From assembly GCF_012163135.1 (NCBI RefSeq), contig NZ_JAAVUP010000009.1:89988-134181 (forward strand): 44,194 nt of DNA. Reading direction: 5' to 3'. The notes below the pieces were generated by a model. It was given only the letters and a program-made list of their open reading frames with translations, made no database searches and had not been told where the DNA came from. Below are positions 25,456-33,713 of this stretch, one piece after another. Positions within the stretch are counted from its first letter, which is position 1; each line of letters starts with the position of its first letter. Source of the stretch: Neoroseomonas oryzicola. GTDB taxonomy: Bacteria; Pseudomonadota; Alphaproteobacteria; Acetobacterales; Acetobacteraceae. Position numbers and translations under genes: made by a program.

Positions 25456-26265
25456 TCAGCCCGGCGCCACCCCGCGCACGACCCAGGCCGTCGCGGCGTA
25501 GGAGCGGGGGCCGTCCGGCTCGCCATCGAGGTAGGCGCGGCGGACATGGTCCCGCAGTCGGGCCTGCGCCGCCGGTTCGAGGCCGGAGACGTAGGACGCG
25601 GCCGGGCCCTGCGCGCCCAGGTAGGGGCGCCAGAAATCCTCGAAATCCGCGTAGTCCATGCGGATCGTGAGGGCGCCGTCGCGGACATCCTCGAAGCCCG
25701 CCGCCCGCCACGCGGCGCCGAGCTCGCCGGGGCGCGTCATCGGCCGGATGCAGTTCTGGGCGCGCAGGGTATCGACGCCCGGATCGATCGCGGCGGCGGT
25801 GTCGAGGAAGATCCGCTGTGCGACGAATCCGCCCCGGGCGTCCCACACCGCGGCCGCCGCCACGGCGCCGGGGCGGGCGACGCGGCGCATCTCCGCGACG
25901 GCCTCCGTCGCCCGCGGGACGAAATGCAGCATCAGCAGGGACAGCACGCGGTCGAAGCGCGCGGCGGGAAAGGGGATGGCGCAGGCATCCCCGACCCGGA
26001 AATCGATGCGCGGGTCCGAGGTGCGGCCGCGGGCGTGCTCGACGTAGGCCGCGGAGAAGTCGACGCCGCTGATCCGGCAGGCGGGCTCGCGCGCCGCGAG
26101 CGCGAGGGTCAGGCTGCCGGTGCCGCAGCCGAGGTCGAGCACATCGCCGTCCCCCACGGGCCCGACGAAGTCGAGGAAGGGTTCCGCCAGGCGGCGGCTC
26201 CAGCGGCCCATCTGCAGTTCATAGGCATCGCCATCGGTGGCGGCGAAGGTCGAGGAGGCAGCCAT
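25456..26265 (-). CDS. Class I SAM-dependent methyltransferase
   Basis: A 269-residue Rossmann-fold methyltransferase. SAM-binding motif I is VLDLGCGTGSLTL (about 42-54), followed by GVDFSAAYVEHA (motif II), VGDACAIPFPAARFDRVLS (motifs III/IV). The general layout is that of UbiE/Methyltransf_11 small-molecule enzymes, but the substrate is unknown. The start was set at MAASSTFAATDGDAY, since upstream sequence in the frame is antisense to the intergenic region and the receptor gene. It lies 95 nt upstream of fabD on the same strand, following the TctC-like gene. Confidence 0.88.
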   Translation of the reverse strand: MAASSTFAATDGDAYELQMGRWSRRLAEPFLDFVGPVGDGDVLDLGCGTGSLTLALAAREPACRISGVDFSAAYVEHARGRTSDPRIDFRVGDACAIPFPAARFDRVLSLLMLHFVPRATEAVAEMRRVARPGAVAAAAVWDARGGFVAQRIFLDTAAAIDPGVDTLRAQNCIRPMTRPGELGAAWRAAGFEDVRDGALTIRMDYADFEDFWRPYLGAQGPAASYVSGLEPAAQARLRDHVRRAYLDGEPDGPRSYAATAWVVRGVAPG

Positions 26266-26357
26266 GGCACCCTCCGTCCGGTCGGACGGGGCGGATCCTG
26301 GCACAGCTCCCGCGCCGGGGGCGCGCCAATCTTGCGCTCCCCCGGCGACCGGGCCCT

Positions 26358-27329
26358 TCAGTTCATCTGGATCCCGGCATCGCGCACCACCTGCTTCCAG
26401 CGGGCGAGTTCGGTCGAGATCGTCTGGCCGAGCTCGGCAGCGCTGCTGGCATCGACGGTGAAGCCGGCGGCGGTCAGGCGCTCGGTCACCTCGGGCTGGC
26501 GCAGGGCGGCGACGATCGTCTCGTTCAGCCGGGCGACCGCCGGGGCGGGCGTGCCGGCCGCGGCCAGGAAGGCCGACCAGGAGGCCGAGATGACCTGCGG
26601 ATAGCCGGCCTCGGCCATGGTCGGGATGTCGGGCAGGGCTGCGAAGCGGCGCGGCAGGCAGATCGCGATGCCGCGCAGCGCGCCCGAGACGACATGCGGG
26701 CGGACCGTCGCCGCGTTCAGGATGCTCGCCTGGCACTGGCCCTGGATCATGGCCGTGACCGCCGGCGCGCCGCCGGGGAAGGGGACATGCGTCGCGCGCG
26801 TGCCGGTGGCGTGCAGGAACAGTTCCATGCCGAGCTGTTCGGTCGATCCGACCCCGCCCGAGGAGTAGTTCACCTTGCCGTCCTCGCGCTTCAGCCAGTC
26901 GATCACCTCGGGCACCGTCCGGGCCGGGACGTCCTTGTGGACCAGCAGCATGTTCGGGACGGTCATGGCGAGGCTGACCGGGGCGAAGTCCTTTTCCGGG
27001 TCGTAGCCCGGCCGGGCCATGACGGCGGGGTTGATCGTCATGGTGCCCGAGGCCGCGACCAGCAGCATATGCCCGTCGGGCGGAGAGCCGGCGACGTGGC
27101 GGGCGCCGATCGCCCCGGTCGCGCCGGGCCGGTTCTCGACCACCACGTTCTGGCCGAGGGCCGCCTGCATGTGCGGGGCGACGAGCCGTGCGACCAGGTC
27201 GTTCGGCCCGCCGGGGGCGAAGGGAACGACCAGGACGACCGGGCGGGACGGCGCCCAGGCCTGGGCCTGGGCCAGGCGCGGGGCCGACAGGGCGGCGAGC
27301 GGCAGCAGCAGGGCGTGGCGGCGGTTCAT
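26358..27329 (-). CDS. Tripartite tricarboxylate transporter substrate-binding protein (TctC/Bug)
   Basis: A 323-residue periplasmic receptor of the TctC/Bug family. The N-terminal NRRHALLLPLAAL and cleavage region AQA suggest export, possibly by Tat. The mature protein shows the family blocks RPVVLVVPFAPGGPNDLVAR, VENRPGATGAIGA and YPQVISASWSAFLAAAGTP. No tctA or tctB membrane gene is adjacent, so it is an orphan receptor, a common situation in Acetobacteraceae and Burkholderiales. The ligand (tricarboxylate, other carboxylate or nicotinate-like) is unknown. Confidence 0.93.
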   Translation of the reverse strand: MNRRHALLLPLAALSAPRLAQAQAWAPSRPVVLVVPFAPGGPNDLVARLVAPHMQAALGQNVVVENRPGATGAIGARHVAGSPPDGHMLLVAASGTMTINPAVMARPGYDPEKDFAPVSLAMTVPNMLLVHKDVPARTVPEVIDWLKREDGKVNYSSGGVGSTEQLGMELFLHATGTRATHVPFPGGAPAVTAMIQGQCQASILNAATVRPHVVSGALRGIAICLPRRFAALPDIPTMAEAGYPQVISASWSAFLAAAGTPAPAVARLNETIVAALRQPEVTERLTAAGFTVDASSAAELGQTISTELARWKQVVRDAGIQMN

Positions 27330-27616
27330 GCCTAAGTCTCCCGGAAGCGCGATCCGCGCCATAGGAGCATGACCCGCGGCCGGGCGCACCCCGGCCCGGG
27401 CAGGGTCTTTCGGGCCCGTGCGCGGATCCTGCCGCCCGGCGCATCGCCGCCTGCTCAAGGCGCGGTCAGGCGTGGCGGGCCATTCCGCCCTTGCCTTGGC
27501 CCCCCGCCCCGTGCTTTACGCCCCGCTCCCCTGCCGGGCGCAAGGCAAGCGCCCGGCTATGCCCGTTTGCGCGCCCCATACCGGGGCCAGGGCTGAGCCA
27601 GCCACAGGGAGATCAC
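27330..27616. promoter_or_regulatory. Divergent intergenic region with rpsF leader hairpin
   Basis: This 287-nt region separates the TctC-like gene from rpsF. It holds a perfect 9-bp inverted repeat GCCGGGCGC / GCGCCCGGC (27533-27541, 27549-27557) around AAGGCAA, about 60 nt before rpsF, and a possible weak promoter CTTGCC-N18-CTTTAC just upstream of it. In several bacteria the S6:S18 complex binds an rpsF leader stem; whether this hairpin is such a site is not shown. No further gene is seen. Confidence 0.4.
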
Positions 27617-28090
27617 ATGCCGCTCTACGAATGCGTGTTCATCGCGCGCAACGACGTCACCCAGCAGCAGGTCGAAGCGATCGCCGAGCAGGTCGCGGGC
27701 CTCATCGCCGAAGGCGGCGGAGAGGTGAAGAAGCGCGAGTACTGGGGCCTTCGCGGCCTCGCCTACAAGATCAAGAAGAACCGCAAGGGGCACTACATGC
27801 TCCTCGGCATCGACGCCCCCGCCGGCGCGCTGCCCGAGGTCGAGCGCCAGCTCGGCCTGAACGAGGACGTGCTGCGGTCCCTGACCGTGCGCGTCGAGGC
27901 GATCGACGAGGCGCCCTCCGCCGTGCTCGCCAAGCGTGGCGACGACCGCGATCGCGACCGCGGCTTCCGCGGCCCGCGTCCGGCCGGCCGCTTCAGCTCG
28001 GGCCGTGGCCGCGAGCGCGGCGACGACCGCGAGGAATTCCGCGCCCGCCCGCGCGACGAGATGGATGGTCCCGACGGGGCCGGGGAGTAA
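27617..28090 (+). CDS. rpsF: 30S ribosomal protein S6
   Basis: A 157-residue S6. The folded domain (about 1-97) begins MPLYECVFIARNDVTQQQVE and contains VKKREYWGLRGLAYKIKKN, typical of S6, which pairs with S18 on the platform of the 30S subunit. The C-terminal 50 or so residues form a disordered, Arg/Gly/Asp-rich tail (KRGDDRDRDRGFRG and GRFSSGRGRERG), longer than in E. coli. The start is preceded by AGGGAG. First gene of rpsF-rpsR-DUF2232-rplI. Confidence 0.97.
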   Translation: MPLYECVFIARNDVTQQQVEAIAEQVAGLIAEGGGEVKKREYWGLRGLAYKIKKNRKGHYMLLGIDAPAGALPEVERQLGLNEDVLRSLTVRVEAIDEAPSAVLAKRGDDRDRDRGFRGPRPAGRFSSGRGRERGDDREEFRARPRDEMDGPDGAGE

Positions 28091-28096
28091 TCGACG

Positions 28097-28375
28097 ATGT
28101 CCGAATCCAGCGACCTGATCCCCGCCGCCCGCCGCCCGGCCGTCGGCGCGCGCCGCCCCTTCTACCGGCGCAAGAAGTCCTGCCCCTTCTCCGGCCCGCA
28201 GGCGCCGAAGATCGACTACAAGGACGTCCGCCTCCTGTCCCGCTTCCTCTCGGAGCGCGGCAAGATCGTCCCGTCCCGCATCACGGCGGTGAGCGGCAAG
28301 AAGCAGCGCGAACTGGCCCAGGCCATCAAGCGCGCCCGCTTCCTGGCGCTGCTGCCCTACGTCATCAACGACTGA
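28097..28375 (+). CDS. rpsR: 30S ribosomal protein S18
   Basis: A 92-residue S18 with the typical [10 protein letters not shown] and [20 protein letters not shown] followed by [18 protein letters not shown]. It binds S6 and 16S rRNA in the small subunit. It starts 6 nt after rpsF with a GGGGAG sequence inside the rpsF end, so the two are coupled. The single Cys in KKSCPF is at the position where many S18 proteins have a cysteine; no complete zinc motif is present. Confidence 0.97.
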   Translation: MSESSDLIPAARRPAVGARRPFYRRKKSCPFSGPQAPKIDYKDVRLLSRFLSERGKIVPSRITAVSGKKQRELAQAIKRARFLALLPYVIND

Positions 28376-28400
28376 GGACGGGGAGCCCGGGGACGGGGCG

Positions 28401-29306
28401 ATGGCGGGCGCGCTGACCAATCCGCGCTGGCTTGCGGCGATGGCGGGCGGCCTTGCGGCCGCGGTGCTGTCGCTGTGGGCGATGCGCGGCCTGCCGCTCG
28501 GCTTCGCCGCCTTCTGGCTGACGCCGCTGCCGCTGTTCGCCACGGGCCTCGGCTTCGGGCCGGGCGCGGTGGCGGGCGCGGCGGGCATCGGGGCGGCGCT
28601 CCATGTCGTGCTGTCCGGATCGCTGCCGATGGTCGTCTTCCTGGTCGCCTTCGGGCTGCCGGCGGTGGCGATCGTGGCGACCGGGCTGCGCGGCGGGCGC
28701 ATCGACCTCTCGCTGCCGCTGGCGATGCTTGGCCTCTGGCCGGCCATCGTCATCCTGGGCGCCGCGGTGGCCTTCGCGGGCATGCCCGGCGGCCTCGGCG
28801 GCGCGATCCGCACCGGGGTGGAACAGGGCGTGCAGCGGATGGGCGGCCTGCCGGACGCCCTGCCGGTGGATGAGCTGGTCCGCGTCATGGCGGCGGCGCT
28901 CGGCTTATGGGGGGCGATCTCCTGGTCGGTGAACGGGGCGGCGGCGCAATCCGCGCTGGCGCGCTCCGGCCTCGCGATCGCGCCGACGCCCCGCTGGAGC
29001 GAGGCGCGCCTGCCGGGCTGGTATCCGGTCCTGCCGGGCGCGGGGGCGGCCGCATGGCTGCTCTTCGGCGGCGAGGGGGAGGTGGTGAGCCTGTCCCTGC
29101 TGCTCGTGCTGCTGCTGCCGGTGTTCGTCCAGGGCATCGCGGCGGTGCACCGCTACTCGGCGGGACGGCCCGGTCGTCCCTTCATGCTCGGCGTCTTCTA
29201 CGCCGGGCTCGTCATCCTCAGCGTGCCGGCCGCGATCGCGGTCACGGCCTTCGGTTTCTACGAGCAATGGGGGCGGCGCGCAGGCCCGCCCGGAGGTGCA
29301 ACATGA
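28401..29306 (+). CDS. DUF2232 (YybS-like) membrane protein
   Basis: A 301-residue integral membrane protein with about eight hydrophobic helices. Its position between rpsR and rplI is the standard location of DUF2232/YybS-like proteins in alphaproteobacteria and, in a related order, in Bacillus. The first helices ([39 protein letters not shown]) and a last helix near 265-290 are typical. Its stop overlaps the rplI start as ATGA. Function is unknown; the membrane character resembles small transport or ECF-type S components, but that is only a fold-level comparison. Confidence 0.85.
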   Translation: MAGALTNPRWLAAMAGGLAAAVLSLWAMRGLPLGFAAFWLTPLPLFATGLGFGPGAVAGAAGIGAALHVVLSGSLPMVVFLVAFGLPAVAIVATGLRGGRIDLSLPLAMLGLWPAIVILGAAVAFAGMPGGLGGAIRTGVEQGVQRMGGLPDALPVDELVRVMAAALGLWGAISWSVNGAAAQSALARSGLAIAPTPRWSEARLPGWYPVLPGAGAAAWLLFGGEGEVVSLSLLLVLLLPVFVQGIAAVHRYSAGRPGRPFMLGVFYAGLVILSVPAAIAVTAFGFYEQWGRRAGPPGGAT

Positions 29307-29878
29307 TCGAACTCATCCTGATGCAGCGGGTCGACAAGCTCGGCCAGATGGGCGAGCTGGTGAAGGTCCGTCCCGGCTATGCGCGCAACTTCCTGATCCC
29401 CTCGGGGAAGGCGATCCGCGCGAGCAAGTCGAACCTCGAGCGCTTCGAGAAGGAGCGCGCGCAGCTTGAGGCCCAGAACCTCAAGCGCCGCGAGGAAGCC
29501 GAGCGCGTCGCCGAGCGCGTCGCCGGGCTGGCCGTCACGATCATCCGCCAGGCGGGTGAGAGCGGCGCGCTCTACGGCTCCGTCTCGACGCGCGACATCG
29601 CCGAGGCCTGCACGGCCGCCGGCCTGACCGTCGGGCGCGACCAGGTGATGCTGGGCAACGCGATCAAGTCGGTCGGCCTTGCGCACGTCCAGGTCGCGCT
29701 CCACCCGGAGGTCGCGATCTCCGTCACGGTGAACGTCGCCCGTTCGCCGGAAGAGGCCGAGAAGCAGGCGCGCGGCGAGCGCGTCGAGGCCGAGGCCGAG
29801 GCGGAGCAGGCGTCCCTCGAGGCCGAGCTCGCGGCGGAACTCGCCGCCGGCCAGGCCGACCAGGCCGCCGGGCGCTGA
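29303..29878 (+). CDS. rplI: 50S ribosomal protein L9
   Basis: A 191-residue L9. The N-terminal rRNA-binding domain has [20 protein letters not shown] and [17 protein letters not shown]; a long central helix joins it to the C-terminal domain ([15 protein letters not shown]). An additional C-terminal tail of about 40 residues is Glu/Ala-rich ([20 protein letters not shown]), as in many alphaproteobacteria. The start overlaps the DUF2232 stop by 4 nt. Last gene of the ribosomal operon; a perfect 11-bp hairpin follows. Confidence 0.97.
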   Translation: MIELILMQRVDKLGQMGELVKVRPGYARNFLIPSGKAIRASKSNLERFEKERAQLEAQNLKRREEAERVAERVAGLAVTIIRQAGESGALYGSVSTRDIAEACTAAGLTVGRDQVMLGNAIKSVGLAHVQVALHPEVAISVTVNVARSPEEAEKQARGERVEAEAEAEQASLEAELAAELAAGQADQAAGR

Positions 29879-29886
29879 TCGCTGCA

Positions 29887-29914
29887 GGCGCGGGGGCCGC
29901 ACCGCCCCCGCGCC
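29887..29914 (+). terminator. Hairpin after rplI
   Basis: Perfect 11-bp stem GGCGCGGGGGC / GCCCCCGCGCC with a CGCACC loop, 9 nt after the rplI stop. There is no T run, so it is a terminator-like structure and not a textbook intrinsic terminator. Confidence 0.6.
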
Positions 29915-29919
29915 GCTTG

Positions 29920-29940
29920 CCGTGCTGCAATGCGGCACGG
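29920..29940. promoter_or_regulatory. PhaR-like palindrome upstream of cfa
   Basis: CCGTGCTGCA-A-TGCGGCACGG, arms matching at 9 of 10 positions. Its core GTGCTGCAATGCGGCA (29922-29937) agrees at 15 of 16 positions with the palindrome at the patatin gene start (39731-39746). CTGC-AAT-GCGG differs by one base from the CTGC-N3-GCAG consensus I recall for PhaR, the regulator of polyhydroxybutyrate granule genes. Confidence 0.45.
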
Positions 29941-29971
29941 CCGTCTTCATTCGTGGATACGCAATATGCAA

Positions 29972-29994
29972 TCCTCCCCCTGTGACGGGGAGGA
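29972..29994 (+). promoter_or_regulatory. Hairpin masking the cfa Shine-Dalgarno
   Basis: TCCTCCCC (29972-29979) pairs with GGGGAGGA (29987-29994), leaving a 7-nt loop. The right arm contains the Shine-Dalgarno of cfa, which begins at 30001. When folded, the stem would block ribosome binding. Confidence 0.5.
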
Positions 29995-30000
29995 GGCTGC

Positions 30001-31230
30001 ATGCTGTTCCACCTTGCTCTTGGCCGCCTGGTGCGCCGCGGCACGCTGACCGTCCGCTATCCCGACGGCAGCCTGCGCCGGTACGGCGACGGCTCCGCCC
30101 CCGAGGCGGGCATGGCCATCCACAGCGCGCGCGCCCTGCGGCGCCTGACCTTCAACCCCGGCCTCGCCCTCGGCGAGGGCTACATGGAGGGGGAGGTCGA
30201 GCCGATCGGCTGCAGCCTTTACGACCTGATGTCCTTCCTGACGCTGAACATCGCCGAGGGCGGGACGCACCCGATCGAGCACGCGCGCGAATGGCTGCGG
30301 AAGGTCACGCGGCATCTGGCGCAGATCAACCCGGCCGGGCGGGCGCGGCGCAACGTGGCGCATCACTACGACCTCAGCGGGCGGCTCTATTCGCTCTTCC
30401 TCGATCGCGACCGCCAGTATTCCTGCGCCTATTTCCAGACCGGGCAGGAGAGCCTCGAGGACGCGCAGGCTGCCAAGAAGCGGCACATCGCGGCGAAGCT
30501 GCTGCTCGACCGGCCGGGGCTCGAGGTTCTCGACATCGGCTCGGGCTGGGGCGGCATGGCGATCACGCTCGCGCGCGACCACGGGGCGCGCGTCACGGGC
30601 ATCACGCTGTCGACCGAGCAACTCGCGGTGTCGCGCCAGCGTGCCGAGGAAGCGGGCGTCGCCGACCGCGTGACCTTCGAGCTGATGGACTACCGCGCCT
30701 GGACGCGGCCGGTCGATCGCATCGTCTCGGTCGGCATGTTCGAGCATGTCGGCGTGGCGCACTACGCGCAGTTCTTCCGCATCCTGCGCAAGGCGCTGCG
30801 CGAGGACGGCGTCGCGCTGGTCCACGCCATCGGCCGCATGGACGGGCCGGGCGGCACCAATCCCTGGATCAAGCGCTACATCTTCCCCGGCGCCTATTGC
30901 CCGGCGCTGTCCGAGGTGCTGCCCGGCATCGAGCGCGCCGGCCTGATGGCCACCGACATCGAGGTGCTGCGCCTGCACTACGCCCAGACCATCGCGCATT
31001 GGCGTGCGCGCTTCGCCGGCAACCGGGATGCGATCGCCTCCCTGTACGACGAGCGCTTCTGCCGGATGTTCGAATACTACCTGGTCGGCGTGGAGTTGAT
31101 CTTCCGCCACTGGGGGCACATGGTCTGGCAGGTGCAGCTGTCGCGCCGGCAGGACGTGGTGCCGCTGACGCGCGACTACATGGTCGAGGCGGAACGCGCG
31201 GCGGCCGCGCGCGGGCGGCAAGTCGCCTAG
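30001..31230 (+). CDS. cfa: Cyclopropane-fatty-acyl-phospholipid synthase
   Basis: A 409-residue SAM-dependent Cfa-type enzyme that adds a methylene bridge to unsaturated acyl chains in membrane phospholipids. The SAM motif is VLDIGSGWGGMAITLA (about 176-191). Family blocks are VAHHYDLSGRLYSLFLD, YSCAYF with the conserved Cys, TLSTEQLAVSRQR, and SVGMFEHVG. The N-terminal lipid-binding domain is present, so length is full. The start has a strong Shine-Dalgarno (GGGGAGGAGG) that is partly buried in a leader hairpin. The stop overlaps the convergent AEC gene by 4 bp. A related mycolic or tuberculostearic methylase is possible but less likely. Confidence 0.93.
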   Translation: MLFHLALGRLVRRGTLTVRYPDGSLRRYGDGSAPEAGMAIHSARALRRLTFNPGLALGEGYMEGEVEPIGCSLYDLMSFLTLNIAEGGTHPIEHAREWLRKVTRHLAQINPAGRARRNVAHHYDLSGRLYSLFLDRDRQYSCAYFQTGQESLEDAQAAKKRHIAAKLLLDRPGLEVLDIGSGWGGMAITLARDHGARVTGITLSTEQLAVSRQRAEEAGVADRVTFELMDYRAWTRPVDRIVSVGMFEHVGVAHYAQFFRILRKALREDGVALVHAIGRMDGPGGTNPWIKRYIFPGAYCPALSEVLPGIERAGLMATDIEVLRLHYAQTIAHWRARFAGNRDAIASLYDERFCRMFEYYLVGVELIFRHWGHMVWQVQLSRRQDVVPLTRDYMVEAERAAAARGRQVA

Positions 31231-32150
31231 CCTTTCACCCAGGCCAGCACCGCCGCGAGCGTCGCGACCGAGATCAGCGTCGAGACCAGCACGGTCGCGC
31301 CCGAACGGTCCGCCCCGGTGGCGTAGCGCCGCGCGAGGAGGAAGGCGTTCGCCCCGGTCGGCAGTGCCGCCGTCATCACCGCCACCGCGGTTTCCATCGG
31401 CGAGAGCGCCAGCGCGACGCAGGCGCCCCAGACCATCAGCGGCAGCGCGGCGAGCTTCAGCACCGTCGCCCAGGCGACCTCCCGCCAGGATTGCCCCGCG
31501 CTGAACGCGGCGAGGGATCCGCCGAGGCAGAATAGCGCGACGGGCGGCGTCGCCGCGCCCAGCATCTCGAGCGTGCGGCGCGCCACGGCGGGCACCGGCA
31601 GGCCGAGCGTGCTCCAGCCCAGCGCGACGAAGACCGTCACCACCACCGGGTTGCGCACGATGCCCGCGAGGGTCGCGAGCACGATGCGCCGCCAGGGAGC
31701 GTGGCGGTGCATCCCGACCTCGGCCACCACCGTGCCGAGCGTCAGCAGCACCATCGAATGCAGCGCGATGATGGTGATCAGGATCGGCAGCCCAGGCTGG
31801 CCGAAGGTCGCGGCGATGAGCGGGATGCCCATCATCACCGTGTTGCCGAAGGTGCAGTTCAGCGCGAAGAGGCCGGCTTCGGCGAGCGGCATGCCCATCC
31901 GCCGCGTCCCCAGCCACAGCGCGAAGCCGTAGAGCACCACAGCGGCCGAGAAGAAGGCGAAGGCCGCCGGCCCGCCGCCGACCTGGCCCGATGTCCCGCC
32001 GGCAAATAGAAGCGCCGGCGCGGCGAGGTTGAAGGTGAAGGCGTTGAGGCCGCGGAAGCCGCCCTCGTCCACAAGGCGCCGGATTGCCGCGAGGTAGCCG
32101 AGCCCGACGATGGCGAAGACGGGGGCAACGATCTCGAGGATGACGCCCAA
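31227..32150 (-). CDS. AEC family transporter
   Basis: A 307-residue membrane protein of the auxin efflux carrier (AEC) family, with ten predicted helices in two halves. Family features include NLAAPALLFAGG near the end of the first helices, LNCTFGNTVMMGIPLIAATFG and PTGANAFLLARRYATGADRSGA near the end. Bacterial members export small carboxylates or related compounds; the substrate here is not known. It lies directly downstream of gmk on the minus strand (3-nt gap), so it may be cotranscribed with yicC-gmk. Confidence 0.88.
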   Translation of the reverse strand: MGVILEIVAPVFAIVGLGYLAAIRRLVDEGGFRGLNAFTFNLAAPALLFAGGTSGQVGGGPAAFAFFSAAVVLYGFALWLGTRRMGMPLAEAGLFALNCTFGNTVMMGIPLIAATFGQPGLPILITIIALHSMVLLTLGTVVAEVGMHRHAPWRRIVLATLAGIVRNPVVVTVFVALGWSTLGLPVPAVARRTLEMLGAATPPVALFCLGGSLAAFSAGQSWREVAWATVLKLAALPLMVWGACVALALSPMETAVAVMTAALPTGANAFLLARRYATGADRSGATVLVSTLISVATLAAVLAWVKG

Positions 32151-32153
32151 GCG

Positions 32154-32789
32154 TCAGACCGCCAGCAGCCGCGCGATGAAGTCCGACATGCCGGGCTGGC
32201 GCCGCCGTTCGCTGCGCGCCGCGTGCAGGATGCTGCGCACCTGCGCGACCGTCGCCTCGAAGTCGCGGTTGACGACGACGTGGTCGAACTCGTCCCAGTG
32301 CGTGATCTCCTCGCGGGCCGCGGCCATGCGGCGGGCGATCTCGACCTCGCTGTCCTGGCCGCGGCCGCGCAGGCGCGCCTCGAGGTCGGGCAGGGAGGGA
32401 GGGAGGAGGAAGATGCCGACCACGTCCTCGGGCATCGCCGCCTTCATCTGGCGGTGGCCCTGCCATTCGATGTCGAACAGCACATCGCGCCCGGCGGCGA
32501 GCGCGGCTTCGACGGGGGCGCGCGGGGTGCCGTAGGCGCGGCCGAGGAAGCGCGCGTGTTCGAGGAACTCGCCGCGCGCGGCCATGGCGTCGAAATCTTC
32601 AGGTGTCTTGAAAAAATAGTGGACGCCTTCCTGCTCGGCGGGGCGCGGCGGGCGCGTTGTGGCGCTGATCGACAGCGATAGCTCGGGCTCGGTGCCGAGC
32701 AGCGCGCGGGAGACCGAGGTCTTCCCGGCGCCGGGCGCGGCGGCAAGCACCAGGCAGAGCCCGCGCCGCGCGATGCCCTCATTCGACAT
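32154..32789 (-). CDS. gmk: Guanylate kinase
   Basis: A 211-residue guanylate kinase that phosphorylates GMP to GDP. The P-loop is AAAPGAGKTS (about 16-25), GMP-binding features follow as SATTRPPRPAEQEGVHYFF, with the lid region RRMAAAREEI and the C-terminal VVNRDFE. The loop reads APGAGK where GPSGAGK or GPSGVGK is usual; all catalytic elements seem to be kept. Its start overlaps the yicC end by 11 bp, the common yicC-gmk arrangement. Confidence 0.96.
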   Translation of the reverse strand: MSNEGIARRGLCLVLAAAPGAGKTSVSRALLGTEPELSLSISATTRPPRPAEQEGVHYFFKTPEDFDAMAARGEFLEHARFLGRAYGTPRAPVEAALAAGRDVLFDIEWQGHRQMKAAMPEDVVGIFLLPPSLPDLEARLRGRGQDSEVEIARRMAAAREEITHWDEFDHVVVNRDFEATVAQVRSILHAARSERRRQPGMSDFIARLLAV

Positions 32790-33684
32790 TCGCGGATTGC
32801 TCCTTGAGCCGTTCGATCGCCGCCTTCAGCTCGAGGCCGATGCGCGTCAGCGCCGTGCTGGACGACTTCGAGCAGAGCGTGTTCGCCTCGCGCACGAATT
32901 CCTGGGTGAGGAAGTCGAGCTTGCGGCCGATCGCCTCGCCGCTCTTCAGCAGGCGACGGGCTTCCGCGATGTGGGCGGAGAGGCGGTCGAGTTCCTCCCG
33001 CACGTCCGACTTGGTGGCGAGCAGGGCGACTTCCTGCGCGAGGCGTTCCTCGGGCACGCGGCGCTCGCCTTCGAGCAGCGCGGCGAGGCTTTCGCGCAGC
33101 CGCGCCATGTGCAGGGCCGGCTGGTCGGCGGCCTCGGTGCCGGCGAGGTCGCGCAGGGCGGCGACCTCGTCCAGCAGCACGGTCAGGATGTCCGCGAGCT
33201 TCGCGCCCTCGGCCCGGCGGGAGGCGACGAGGCCATCGACGGCGGTCGTGAAGGCGGCGGCGATGGTGGCGCGCTTCGCTTCCTCCTCCGCCTCGTCGGG
33301 CTCGGCGGCTTCGGCGCGGAGCACGCCGGGAAGGGTCAGCAGCGCCTCGGCCCGGGGCGGCGGGCAGCCGGGGATGCGGGCGGCGAGGTCGAGGGCGAGG
33401 CGCAGCGCCTGGTCGAGCGCCGCCGGATCGGGCGTGAGGCGCGGCGGGGCGCGGTCCTCGCGCTTCACCGTCAGCGTCGCGGAGACGTTGCCGCGCTTGA
33501 GCACCTTCGCCGCCGCTTCCTTAAGCGGGGCTTCCAGCGCGTCGAAGCCGTTGGGCAGGCGCAGGCGGACATCGAGACCGCGGCCGTTGACGCTGCGGAT
33601 TTCCCAGACGAAGGAGGTGCCGTCCGGCAGCGTGCCGCCGTCGCGGGCGAAGCCGGTCATGGATGAGAGGGGGGTGGCGGCCAT
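32779..33684 (-). CDS. yicC: YicC family endoribonuclease
   Basis: A 301-residue YicC/YloC-like protein. The hallmark N-terminus SSMTGFARDGG and WEIRSVNGRGLDVRLRLPNG, and the C-terminal block (EANTLCSKSSSTALTRIGLE followed by LKAAIERLKEQSANVE), are those of the family. E. coli YicC and B. subtilis YloC are reported endoribonucleases linked to small RNA decay. The start MAATPLSSMTGFAR at 33684 was used; five codons upstream are also open. The gene overlaps gmk by 11 bp. Confidence 0.95.
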   Translation of the reverse strand: MAATPLSSMTGFARDGGTLPDGTSFVWEIRSVNGRGLDVRLRLPNGFDALEAPLKEAAAKVLKRGNVSATLTVKREDRAPPRLTPDPAALDQALRLALDLAARIPGCPPPRAEALLTLPGVLRAEAAEPDEAEEEAKRATIAAAFTTAVDGLVASRRAEGAKLADILTVLLDEVAALRDLAGTEAADQPALHMARLRESLAALLEGERRVPEERLAQEVALLATKSDVREELDRLSAHIAEARRLLKSGEAIGRKLDFLTQEFVREANTLCSKSSSTALTRIGLELKAAIERLKEQSANVE

Positions 33685-33713
33685 GCGCCGCTTCTCCACC
33701 GTGGAGGGGCCCG

